Origin: Endocalyx cinctus
Taxonomy: Eukaryota > Ascomycota > Sordariomycetes > Amphisphaeriales > Apiosporaceae
Assembly (NCBI GenBank): GCA_001600455.1
Contig: BCKC01000002.1
Location: forward strand, 682,001 to 746,000
Length of the DNA: 64,000 nt
Direction of reading: 5' to 3'
Positions 10,815-22,905 of this stretch are shown here, piece after piece; the stretch's first letter is position 1; the number at the start of each line of letters is the position of its first letter. A model generated the notes under the pieces. The model did not search any database and had not been told where the DNA came from. It saw only the letters and a list, made by a program, of their open reading frames with translations. The position numbers were made by a program, and so were the translations under genes.

Positions 10815-13800
10815 CCTGGCGTCGACCGCTGCGCGAGTGTGTAGAGTAAGATGGATATGGTAAGCCCAAAAGATAGTAAGCACGAGCAGCCACGAGATTT
10901 GTCTATTTTATATATATATTATATCGCTACTACTAAAAAGAACCTCAAGAGAACCGAGAATGAGATGGCAGAAACTATGCTTCGTCCGTCTTTTGTTATT
11001 TGAAGATCTATCATCTATACTAGTGTAGTCTTATTTGGCCTAGGAAGCACATCGTTTGCCTCCGGCCGGATGTTTATCCCGAAAGCTCGGAAATTGACAC
11101 CATCGCGCACGACGGGCCGAATACAATTAGTATTACAGAGTACTTGGTATACTAAAAAGAAAGAAAAAGTTCTACTAAGATTTTTTTTTTTTTTCAGCTT
11201 CTACGTTCTGGCTTACATCGGTACATGGTCACTCCGCAAAATCCTTGGCCACTAGGGCGGGATATTCATTATTATTTTTTATTACTCGAAAAGAAGCCTG
11301 TCAGCCCGTACATTTATACGTGTAGGTTTTAAGGTGAAATGCCCCTTTTCTGGGAAGGAGTACGGAGTACACTATCTTACTATTACCTGGGGGAGGGGAA
11401 GGGGGCAGGGGGCGCACTGGGGAGATGGGATTATTTGGAGAAAAAAGGTATGTGGGGTCGAAGGAATCCTTGCAGATCTCGGAGAAAGGTTTCCTTTTCT
11501 TCAGCGAAATCCTTCGAGATAATATGCAGGCCTCTCCCCCTTGTCACTGTTCCCCTTATTAGGATTTGATATGCTTACACTAATACTTATGCGAAATCGT
11601 ACTCCGTATATGTAAATCCTGTTAGAGAACGATATTCTTACTACTTCGGAGAAAAAGATATTGCTTTCTCCGGCGGGCTTTATGAATGAATTATTTTTGG
11701 CAGGCGGTCAGCACGGCGAAATACGCTGGTCAAAGTTTTGCGGATTCGAATGTCCCGTATATAATTAGAATAATATCTCTGGGCACGCGCAAATCGGTCA
11801 ATGATTCACAGGTTTTGACGCTTCACTTTAATTGTACGCGGATATAGATTACAGATGCCCGATGAAAACATTGTTCGAAAATAAGTTCCATGGATTGAAA
11901 TCCAACAAGTATGAGAAAAGGACAAGGTCTCTGCGGGCCTTCGTGCCGTTGGAAGAAAATTTCACCAGCTTGGCTGGGCGTTGATGATCTATTCGGACTA
12001 CGTGAGCTAGTTTTATTCATCGTCTCATACGTACTCTTTATCTTCTCGGGTTATGATTTACGCACACTCGACGAAAGCATCATCGCTAACGCCGGTGTGA
12101 GTGATGGCTCGTTTAAAACTCCCCGCCGAGTCGAAGACCACGCGATCCGGACCGGGAGAGCCGCCCTCGTACGCTTTGTACGTACGTATCGAGGATAGGA
12201 AACTCGTAGTACGGGCCTCTATCCGGGAAGTCAGTAGAAGTCTTCGTCGTTGTTGAATTGATGTGGATAATCGTCAGACTTTTTTTTTTTTTTTTTTGGT
12301 TCTACATGTCAGCTAGCTATGTTATCCTGTCCAGACCGGAGTCGGTGTAGTATATCCGAGAACTCGCAAACGACGAAGATAATATAACATACCGATAGCC
12401 TTTCCAGCACTGTAAGGACCGTGCCCCTTATCAACGACGTCATCGATGTCGAGACTGCTAATAGCTAATAGAGCCGCACTTGGTGGCGCAGCTTGCTCGC
12501 TTGAGGGAGGCCGCTGATATGTTGAGGATAGGATACGGCCGCAAAGTGCATTCGGTTAACATATGGGTTTTGGTTATGATCGGCATCGAGTATAATTTTT
12601 TTTTTTTAACTTACCTTTGGGGCGAACGTAACGAGTTGTCTTAGTTATATGTAGTTACGCCGAGAGGCTGATAGCTTGTGTGTGGCGCCGAGCGTAAACT
12701 GTCCTATGAAGGTTGAGGAGCTCAACTTCGAGGATTAGGACGAGAGATGTCGTGCCTCTTAGGTACTTATACGTCATCGAGTGTTGTACAACTTTGAGTC
12801 TTTTTTTTTTTTTTTGGAAAAGAAAGAAAAAGGGAGAGGATCAAATAAGCAGGAAAAATCCACGATTCTAACTGAACTCATAATGAAATACAAGTCATAC
12901 CTCGCCTTGATATTTTCCATTACCGAGGAGTAACCTGTATACAGCAGTCGCAGTCACGCACGAAAAGAGGCTCTCGAGAGTAAATAATTGCGTTACGCCA
13001 AGCGGACCGTTCGTTCCCTTTACCACGGTTGGGATGCACACCTATCGGCGTATCCTATACTCAATCCTCCATTCACATTGCACAGAGGTACGAACTAGAA
13101 TCCGACGTATGAAGGAAGGGCGAGAGCACAAGTCCTTCGTAAGACTGTTAACTGGTTAATAGCTCGAATCTAATCCAGCACGTGGGTAACGACGTTTCCC
13201 GTAGGTCTGGCTACGAGACGGATAATGGTTTTCAGCTTGACACTGACCGGCTGCACGATAGGAAACTCGTCCTGATTGTTGTGCCTGTGTTGTGGTTGTA
13301 CCGGCTCCCGATGTTTGCCTTACCTGGAGCCCACCGAAGTAATTTTTTTTCTTTTGGTGTATCATACATGTTTAAGGACTGTATGTACGAAATGGTAGAT
13401 GTGATTGAAAATATGTTCCGTAGCGACGGTATTCGCATCTTCTCACAAACGACAAAGTGAATACCATCTAGATCGTCCTTTAACTTTGGTATATGATCGA
13501 CTTCCCCCTTGATTAGAGTTAACCTGAACATGTACCGCGATTACAATGTAATAGGTCAAAGCGTCGACATCCCATATCAGTAGACAGACAGGGCTACTCC
13601 TTCACCGAGAAATCCTTCCAAAACTTACTGTGCGTACCGTGGCGAAAGGTTTATATATTAAATATGCCCTATTCAGCTCGTTTGTCTTCTCCGGTCAATA
13701 TCCTAAGCGAGTACTGCGGCAAAACAAAACAACACATATTATGCATTATTAGAAATATATGTATACTAGACTGCCAGGCTGTCAGATAGTATACCTATGT

Positions 13801-14336
13801 ACTACACTGTTAGCGTCGTGTAGCTATATTATATTACCTTGTACTCCGTACACTACGGTATAATTGTAATTGATTGTAGAAATTGTCTTGGCAACGCCAC
13901 TCATTCCCGCCAGCCTGCTTCCCTCGACGTGATTGGGAGGAGCAGTTGTAGCTTAAGTCAAGATCGACATCAGATCATGAACATTCTGTCGCACACCCCT
14001 GGCGCCATTCTGCTGTGATACCATGCATTCTTCTTTCATCAGATTCTTATCTTCTCCTCAGCTCAAGTCAGCTTAAGCGACGGTCTGCAACTCAAGAACA
14101 TTTCCGAGACACATCAACATGTCACTGTCATGCATGTCACCGAACATTTTCGAAACACTGGTTGTAGGGGGGTATATCATGGTCTATATTTGAAGTTATA
14201 CTAAATTAATAAAGTGATAGGAATGACTCAATGCCTTATCACTACCCGAAACTGGTATACAATGAAACCTATTAAGCTCCCAGCCACAAGCGCCAGGCAC
14301 GTAGCCGGAGCAGGGGGTTTATCCAAAAAAAACGCT
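10815..14336. other. 3.5-kb gene-poor spacer
   Basis: No convincing gene is seen on either strand; the frames present are short and lack splice-supported continuity. The spacer contains a TATATA run near 10908-10922, T runs near 11180, 12282-12298, 12596-12608 and 12801-12815, and copies of a short palindromic motif (GGAGTACGGAGTAC near 11358, TACTCCGTA near 11603 and 13840). It may hold decayed repeats, but I see no transposase or LTR. Confidence 0.5.
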
Positions 14337-16449
14337 CTACTGCTTCTGCGAAATCATAATCTCCTCGTTGGCGGCGATAGGAGCGGGTTTGTTGACAGAC
14401 TTGTTGATTTCGTTCTCGCCCACCACGTTGTTGGTTCCCTCCATGTTGAGGTGGTAGTCCTTGTTCTGGCTGAGCACGTATTCCTCCTTGTCGATGTGTC
14501 GGAAGGTGAAGTAAAAGATGACGGTAACGACGGCACCGATAATGGCGGGGCCACCGAAATCCCAGGTCAGGAAGGGGTCGCGGATGACGGAAGAGGCGGC
14601 GAGACCGATCAGGTAAGCAATGGCGGTGTTGAAAAGGTTCAAGGCCGAGACGAGACCTCGCATGTTGACGGGGGCACGAGAGTAAGCAATACCGTAAGCG
14701 GGGACGTTGATGAACAGTTCCGAGATACCACCGATAGCGACGGGGATAGCGAGGAACCAAATGCTGATAGGAGCGACACCGGTTCCGATCGTGCAGTCGG
14801 TTGATCCGTAGTTTCCACAAGGCGACTGTTGATACGCGTAGTAGTTGAGTACAGTGTAGCCTACACCACCAACGGTGGACATGGCTAATCCAGTGGTGAT
14901 ACGAGCAACGGGACCGTAGTGGATGTTCCACTTCCGGAGCAGGGGATACAATCCGTAGTTGAGCAGAGGCGCGCAGGCAATGATACTGAGCGAGTTAATG
15001 TTCGAGATAACGTCGTTGGGTACACCGTTCGTCGTCAACATGGTCGACAAAAAGCTTTGAGCCTGGCCAAGACCGTTGTCGTTGATGTACTGGACGGGGA
15101 AGAAGGAGAAGATACCGCAAGCCTGGAAAGTTCGTCGGACATCCTCTACGAACTCGTCGTTCCACTCGGTCTTAATGTCCAAGCCAGCAGCCTGAATTTC
15201 CGATGGCTTGGCGAGATCCCAAAATCCGTGGCGACCGAATTTCTTGATACCACCACGTCGGAAGCAGATACCGAGTACTTTGAAGACGTTGGCCAGATCG
15301 CTGCCGCCGGGAGGGTGGAGGATCAAGCGCTTGTAGAGGAACCAAAGTAGGACAGGGAGGGGGAGGTAGAGGATGAGGGGAATCAAAAAGGCCAGGTACC
15401 AGCCGACGTATTTCTCGGCGTAGGCAGTGGCCACACCCATGAATCCACCAATGTTGATAAGAAGGTAGAACCACAGCATGACTCTCTCCGTCGTCGACTC
15501 GGGGTCCTGAATGACCCTCTCGCCGCTCGACAGGGTCATAACCTTAGGCACGGTAGTGGTCATTTGATCCAGAAGCAAGGGCGAGACATTGGGTTTAAAC
15601 ATGGCTATCGAAATGGTTAGCACGTGCATTGGCGGTAGTAGCTAAGACAAGGACCAGAATCATGACTTACCAGCACCGACAGACAGAACATAGACGGAGA
15701 TGAAGTAAGGAATCTTGGCGTTGCCGTTGGCCAAGAGCTCCTTGGAACCACCGGCAATCATGAGAACGTGAGCAACACCGAAGACGGCGACACCCCAGCA
15801 GATCAATCGGAAGCGACCAGTCTTAGCGTCGGCCAAGTATCCGAAGAGGAGGGGAAGAGCGTAGGCGAGCAAGCTGAAAGACTGGGCTACGGCATTGGCA
15901 ACGACGGTACCCATGCCCAGAGCACCGGCAGTTTGCTGGCTTCCTCGCGGGGGCGCACCGTATCCATTACCATTTTCCGGTACTATAGGAAAAAGAAAAT
16001 GATTAGTATATTTGATACCGACCGAGAACGTCGAGGGAGAGAAAAAAAAAAAAAAAAAAAAAAGGTAAACTCACGGGGTCGGTTGACGTAATTGCTAATT
16101 AACGGCTGAACACCGTAGTACGAAGCACGTTCGCAAAACTCGACTATACAGATGAGGTAGGCGACGACAGGTAGGCTACCGGGTACACGGCGGAGGGTTT
16201 CTAGTTCTTCGTCGGTCGGCTTGCCTTCGTAGTCGGACTCCATGATGGTGGGGTCGAGATAGGCGGGAAGAGCAGGGGAGTCGCTGGACCCCATGGACTT
16301 CTTCTCGTCCGCGGAGCTGCGCTTGACTGCCTCAATTTCAGCTGTATAAGGGTCATTGCGAGTTAGCAAACGAATTCATCTTGCGAAAGAGAATTCAAGA
16401 CGAAAGATTAAAAAGAAAGGATTTAATGTATTTTTGGAAAACGTACCCA
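14337..16449 (-). CDS. PTR2: PTR2-type proton-coupled oligopeptide transporter (POT family)
   Basis: Exons on the minus strand: 16449-16446, 16341-16075, 15982-15671 and 15604-14337, giving 616 residues, normal for fungal POT transporters. The first exon is only four bases (ATGG) before a GTACGT donor; it is chosen because the next exon is open back to its acceptor without an ATG. The POT signature is EFCERASYYG at about 69-78, holding the E-x-x-E-R residues used for proton coupling. About 12 hydrophobic segments follow, with a charged cytosolic loop in the middle (LILHPPGGSDLANVF to EDVRR). The second family motif region is GAAMFKPNVSPLL. The C-terminal tail is polar. The expected role is plasma-membrane uptake of di- and tripeptides with H+. 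Intron 2 contains a run of about 22 A. Confidence 0.93.
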
Positions 16450-19400
16450 TTGTGAAACTTTAAATGTGCTGCGGAACTTTGGCTTGGATATGCGACAGGA
16501 GATGGTCGTAGGGAGCACGAGACAAGAAGAGGGGAGGTAGGAAATCGATCGAGGTGGTGGATAGAAGGGTTAATTTATCTATCTGAGCGGATATCTTGTC
16601 GATGTTACGTAGGAAACGAACCGACCCCATATAAAATAAGTTTACTATATGTATGGGACAAGCGTATGGAGAGGGTACTACATTAGATGGATAAGAGGGG
16701 CGAAATAAATTAAGGATCTTCTCTTCCTGGGTATTGCTCCGATGGGTCATCTAATGGTTTATTCTAGGATCGAGGGTTTACGGGTATCCCACATCGTCGG
16801 ACTTACCGTTGCATTGGAAAGTCAGTCAATCAAAGGACCAGTCAGAATTAAGAATTTGTTATCTCTCGTACAGCTAGGTCGAGACATATACGAAGCAGGG
16901 GAGGGAAGCTGGCAGGTAATATATGTATACATCCATGGATGGTACATACTCCCGAGGTCTCTACCTTCTTTACCTACTAAGCTGATAACTTTTGAGTAGC
17001 GTAGAAGGTAGGTTTTCTAGGTAGTATACTACCTAGGTAGGTACCTATACTACTATGTAAAGGTAAAGTATACTACTGTGTATATACCCCTGTGAATAGC
17101 CCTACAAGGGACTGTACTAGGGGTATTTAGTCTGCCAGGTCTGCTATATACGTACGGTAAGTATAGGAAGAAAGAAAAAAAAAAAAAGAGAAAGGCACCT
17201 AGTTCTGCTAGTTAGGTATTTCTTTTAGTGAGTTAAGATAGGACGATCCAGTTAAAAACGCAATGTTCCTGCACACTCCGCATTTTAGCCTCTAGCCTTT
17301 ACGCTACGGGAGACATTCACGCTATGGCAGTATGGGTAGCGTCCATTGATAACCGTGGAACTACCTATCTTTTTTGACTAAGTACCATGAGTAAAATAAA
17401 TAATATACGACAGCTAAAAAAGAATACAATAGCGTAGCTTCAACTTACCATCTTCGTTTTACATAGTACACATCACATTTTCTATATCAATAATCAAAAT
17501 ATAAAAATAATACAGATTATACCAAGCAGATTGCTTACATATTCGAGTTAAACACTTACCTAAATAGGTAGAGCACGAGAACATCTAGAACAAGCTGTGC
17601 CACGGGACCGCGGCAAAAAGTAGCCACGTACTTTTTGTTGTCGATTCTGTGGTGTCTGTAATACGCGGAGGATGCGGGATTGTACGTTTGCTGATCCCAT
17701 ATTCTAGCCACTACTTGTACACTATCACAGCTGATTACATATATACCATGCGTCCAACCAACGTGCCTTTTTTGTCCATGTTGAAGGTGAGCAATCAGAG
17801 AGTCGGGATTTCAAACAATCCAGGATTTACCACATTCCTGACCGGCCGAGATGCAGCCGATCTACCAATCAGGAAATATCTTAGACCGGATTAGGGAGGT
17901 CATTCCTGGTCATTTTAATCATGTACTACTGCGTAAATAAAGGGTAGTGTACTCCAGATAATTTGTATGTGTACTTGTACAAGTAGTTTTGAACACTAAG
18001 ATAGAGAAGGAAAGCATAAAGAACGAGGGAAACGAGGCGAGTTCCACACACACGATGCACGCAACCTAACGCACCATTTCCTTTTTTCCAAGAGGGCGGG
18101 AATGCATAGCTACGATGGAAAAAACCTTGTCGAAAAGCTTAGACCTACGCTACCTGGTCGTAGACAAGCCTTTGCCAAGATAAGAAAACCCTCTTTTGTT
18201 TTTTGTTATTTGCTAAAATTTATAATGAAGCAATTTAGTCGATCTAGGCGAACAGGGCATCGACTTGGAAATCTCGCTATCCATGCATAGAAAACTTATG
18301 GAAAACGTCTTCGCATTAGCCCTCAAAAGTACTGCTAGTAAATACACACTTAATGCTCTTAATGCTCTTATACTAGTATGTATAAAGTTACCTTCTCCGC
18401 GTAGCCAGATTCGGTTCATTATTTTGTGAAATTGTGTTATGTTCTCTTATACGTAACACACTCGGTACTAGCCTAAGTCCGCGGGTACTTTAATCGCTAT
18501 CACCAATTAAAGATTTATCTTGCGAAAACGAACGTTCTAATGTCTTACGGATCAGGCCTTATCTAGCGCATCTCATGTAGAACATACGATGTACATTAGA
18601 AGAAAAAAAAAAAAAAAAAAGACCGTATTATACCGTAGGTAAGCCGAGGGTAATTGTTTGCAAAAAAAAATTCATGAATTACTACAAATCCAGCAGGAAG
18701 GATGAAGAAACCACAGGGTCTTCTCTCGTTTTTCTCATTCAACTCATTCAAATAAACAAATCCTGCCCGAATCGTATATATATAAACAGATATAAACAGA
18801 TATAACCAACCGAAGAAAAAAAGCTTGGTTATATGGTAATACAAACTTGGCAACGACTTGGCGATAAGAATTTGAGGGAACTTTTGCTTAATGTCCTGCT
18901 TTACTAGGTAGACCATTCGGCAGAGTCCGTAGTTTTTTTTCCCTTCACCTTAGCTGTTTAGGTCTTTACCGAATAGCCTTTTGAATTTGCTGACAGTTTT
19001 ACCCTAAAATATACTAAATGCCCAGACACTAAATAACACACGGTACCTAACATAGTAGGCATGTAGTGTACTACAAAAGAAAACAATCCTCCTTTTTGGT
19101 ACGATATATCCTATCCTAGCGTTAGGTTTATCCATTTACAACTGTACTATTCGCCTCTTCCCGAATGAATAGTAACATCACACACCACACACCACACACC
19201 ACACCCACAACATCCACCCACCTTGCCACCATCCCCATAGTGTATGTCGTATGGTGTTATTTCTAGGTTACTTGCATAAGACGTGCTGATATATTTGAGG
19301 CTTACCACTATTCCCTATGAAGAAGGCGGGATTTTTTGATCCGATTTCATTTCTGGTTCACCTTCGTGAATGCTGGCGAGCTGATCGCCTCTTGATTTTT

Positions 19401-21123
19401 CTTACCCTTCCTTTTCTAGAATTTCCCCCTTGCCGAGGCCGAGGGAAACAACCTCACGCGAGCTGCGATCGATGTGTACAACCGACGCTATCGCCGCCTC
19501 AGTCTATCTTCCGTTCGTATTTGACAGATGTCTCTCTCCCTCCCTCCCTCTCCCTCTCTCTCTCTATACGGAGATAATTAATTTATGGTTTAGTGTAAAT
19601 CTAATTAAAGATCCTTCTAATTTTTGGGTGCATCGTTACACTGCACTATATCATCTGCCCTTGAACCCTTGATAGCTCCCTTACTTAAGATCATTTTTCT
19701 TATCAAGGTTCCCTTTATATAGAAACAGGTTTGATAAACACTATCCACCGTCAATCATATCATGTTGGTTCTACTCTAGCATGCACCACCTTATCGTTGC
19801 CAAATTTTCAGTGTTGTCGTCGATCGATAGTCCCAAAGGTTTGGATCGAGGAGGTGTGACAAATTGGCGCAATAAAAAAAATTAATATGCCAGAAAAAAA
19901 AAATACAAATACTTTCAAGCCTTCGAATGATACCGGTAAACTCAATTAAACCAATGAAAACACTCTGATACTCAATAATATCGCATATATTACCTCAATC
20001 TGTGCACCCGCCAACCACGTCGCTTCGTCTGCTTCGTCGTCTAGAATCAATCATATGAGAAATCATCATGCGCTACGCACTGTGTGAATCGAATCCTATT
20101 GGAGGTGTATCGCTGTTGGAGAGATTTGACCGGATACCGGGGTAGTTTTTTTTTTCGGTCGTTTAGAGGAATGATCTTCCAATCTTCTCTTCGGCAGGAT
20201 CCTTCCGCATAATCTTCATTCGATATTTCGGCTAGATTATAACGTAGAGTTGTGTGTTTTGCGACGAACGCATCTGATGGCGAAAAATGGGTTTCAATTC
20301 TTTTCTTAAGCGGTTAGGTACAGCTGCGGTGCCCCCCCTCCCCCAAAAAAAATCCCACGTCGCTGACTGGCTTCAAACGCGACACGAGACGAACGTGCTA
20401 TTTGGTATTTTCTTCCGAACCAAACCGACGGCAGCCATGCAATGGGGAGGGGATATTCATTCGTCCAACCAAGTCTGCGGAATAAGTAAGCGAACTAAAA
20501 TTCCGAGGTAACCTCTCCGTGCCGCATAGAGGAGAGAGAGAGAAAAAAAAAAGGGTCCCCCTACCACCACCTGCGCCGCCGCATAAATCCGACCGTATGG
20601 GGCTCCATGGCCAAGTTTTTTTTTTTTTCTTGTTGGTACTGACATTGGGAAGGAGACTAATATGGGCATCGGTGTCTAATCTACCTGCCCAGCCTGCCTT
20701 GTCGATATTTCAATTTTATGGATGCAGGCACCGATGCATTATATTTCTCGGCCAACTCTTAATTTGGCCATGACTTTTGAGCTGAAAAGATTCCTAAGAG
20801 AAAATTCAGACTCTTATCTACATATGCTCATGCGGTTGGTGTTGAGTTGCCTCGTGGGCGTCGACCGAATCCTTCAGGTAGGGCGCGTATGCGTGATCAG
20901 AATGGAGCCGCTCGCTCTCTACCCGGCCAGGTCCTAACCTAGCCTACACGCCGATTCCTTGGCTTGCCGGATTCCGGATATCTGAGGAAGGTGACACAGA
21001 TGTCGGTAGGTGGGAAAGGGAGCCCTCCCAAGGTCTTCGTCTAGGATGTCGTTCTCGACTTTTATCTCTCTTTCTATTTTTTGTTCCCACGTGGTTTGAA
21101 GTTCATCACACCGCACCCGCGCG
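16450..21123. other. 4.7-kb gene-poor spacer with microsatellites
   Basis: I see no supportable gene. The sequence is AT-rich and holds simple repeats: A runs near 17174-17186 and 18602-18620, a CACAC(AC) microsatellite at 19177-19206, and a CT-rich tract at 19531-19566. A short frame at 17649-17894 has no introns, no neighbours and no recognised motif; I do not call it. Confidence 0.5.
19177..19206. repeat. (CACAC)n-type microsatellite
   Basis: A short run of CACAC/CACCACAC units, continued by C/A-rich sequence to about 19230. It is simple sequence; no function is indicated. Confidence 0.8.
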
Positions 21124-22905
21124 TCATGATTTTGCCTCGCCATTATCTATCGCCACTTGTATCCTTTCCAATTCCGCCTGGGACGTGCGGGAATGTAACG
21201 ACTCGTAACTCCTCGCCTCCGCGTCTGCTCGTTCTCTGGCGCGAGTATTATCGTCTTCGCAATAGTAATAACCTTCCAACCCTCCCAGAGGTACCGGCCT
21301 ATCCCCCCTTGAGCTAGACTGAGCTGCAGCCCTCGAGGCTCTCGAGGCCGACGAAGGCGCCGCGGCTCCCCTCGTCTCCGAGCGGACGGTAGTCCCGAAC
21401 ACCTTAGGAAGCAGCTTGGCGAGGAAGGCCCTGACGGCCGGCAAGCACAGGACGATGATGGTGACGTTGACCTCGACGGACGTCCAGATGACGGGCATGG
21501 TATAATCCCAGGTCAAGTTCTCGCTATGCGAGAACAGGACCAAAGACCTCAGCCTCAGGGCGCTCGTGAAAGTCACGAGCAAGCCGAGGCTGAACATAAG
21601 CAAAGTCATCAGTTTCTTATTCCGGGGCATGTCGAGGCCGGCGATTCCCGGCAGGGGCAAGAAGAGGATGACCAAGTCCTGGGCGATACCCAAGGCGCCG
21701 CTGACGTATCCCAACGTCGTGATGTCGAGGCAGCGGTTCCCGGAGAACCCGTCCGTCCAGCCCGTCCAGCTGTACGAGATCGGGCGGCACTGGAATAACG
21801 TTAAGAAGAGGATGATGGTCGTCGTCGCTACCACCCACCCCATGACCGCGCGGCACATGGTCCGGAACCCCGGGATCGCGCCGAAGACGCGGAGCAGGAA
21901 GCAGAGGACGCCGACTCGGCAGAGGGCTAGGATGCTCGTGTAGAGCAACTCGCCGACGAAGAAGACCTGTTTTTACCGGTATGCGATGGTGAGTTTGAAG
22001 TTTTGCCGTAAGTTGGCGAGGGGTAACCTCGCCCGGGGACAAAGCTGGAAAGGACGGGATGCTATCGCTGTACGTACCTTTAATCCAGTCGTGATGGTCG
22101 ATTCGTCCAGGTTCCATATGTCTATTCCGACAATCGTAATACGAACTGTTTCGAGTCAGACGAAATTGGTAAGCGAACAAGAGGGTCATATATCTATTTC
22201 TCCCTCCCGCATCTACCTCAGTTTTTACCTACCGAAAGACTCGATGGCGATCAGTGCAATAAACACCAAAAGGACCAACATCACGATCCCATCATCTAGC
22301 GCCAGGTCCCCCGTGCTCGTGAACCTCGTATAGATCCTGACGCCGAGACATACGAGCGAGAAGGCTTCCAGGACGAGTATCCCCGGTATATCGTCGGTTT
22401 GGTGACGTATCGGCTTGTCGCATGCGTCTTGCTGTATCCTCGCGATACCTTTTAAACCGCAAAGAAAAGGAAGAAAAGTCATAATGTTAACCTCCTATGC
22501 TTTCAGCCCCTCGGGCGACGTTTTGATAAAGTTATTTTCTTACGTACTCAATCTCTGTAACACGGTGCAGCTATTTTTAGTGCATTCCTTCGTCGCCGCG
22601 TACAGGTCGGTGTTGGTGCATATGCATGTTTCGTTAGACAACGAGCCGCAGGCTGATTTCGGTATAGTCTCGAGCAGGCAGGATAACTAAAAACGTTGAA
22701 GAGAAAAAGAAAAATTAGGTTCTTGTTTTTACTATTATTATTCTTTTTTTCGTGATTGCCTCGAAAGAAAATGTTGAGGAATGTCTATACGCACCCCGCA
22801 TGCCGGTAACTCATCCACGTATTGTAATAGATTGGCACGACATATTGGAAATGCAGAAATCCAAATGACGAAAGATATAAACTTAGTTAGGAGTTTAGCT
22901 CTCAT
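21124..22905 (-). CDS. CFEM-domain PTH11-like (SAT4/rhodopsin-type) seven-helix receptor-like protein
   Basis: Five exons on the minus strand (22905-22795, 22686-22548, 22448-22233, 22145-22078, 21966-21124) join in frame to 458 residues. Residues 1-24 are a signal peptide. Residues ~35-95 form a CFEM domain with all eight cysteines (36, 40, 50, 58, 60, 72, 77, 93), including the C-x-C pair. About seven membrane helices follow, with hallmark pieces GIDIWNLDE, GELLYTSILALCRVGVLCFLLRVF, LTLFQCRPISYSW and MPVIWTSVEVNVTIIVLCLPAVR. The C-terminal ~100 residues are a Ser/Arg-rich cytosolic tail. PTH11-type proteins sense surfaces or hosts and act upstream of cAMP signalling in Magnaporthe. That is family knowledge; the ligand here is unknown. 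The two N-terminal exons are short and could be missed by ORF-only annotation. Confidence 0.9.

Noticed and set aside
14272..14931. 219-codon minus-strand frame and 196-codon plus-strand frame near 14214
   Set aside because: Both overlap the PTR2 last exon, whose membrane-protein reading and family motifs explain the sequence.
17649..17894. 81-codon frame in the 16-21 kb spacer
   Set aside because: It is short, isolated and starts with no promoter or intron evidence; I found no recognisable family.
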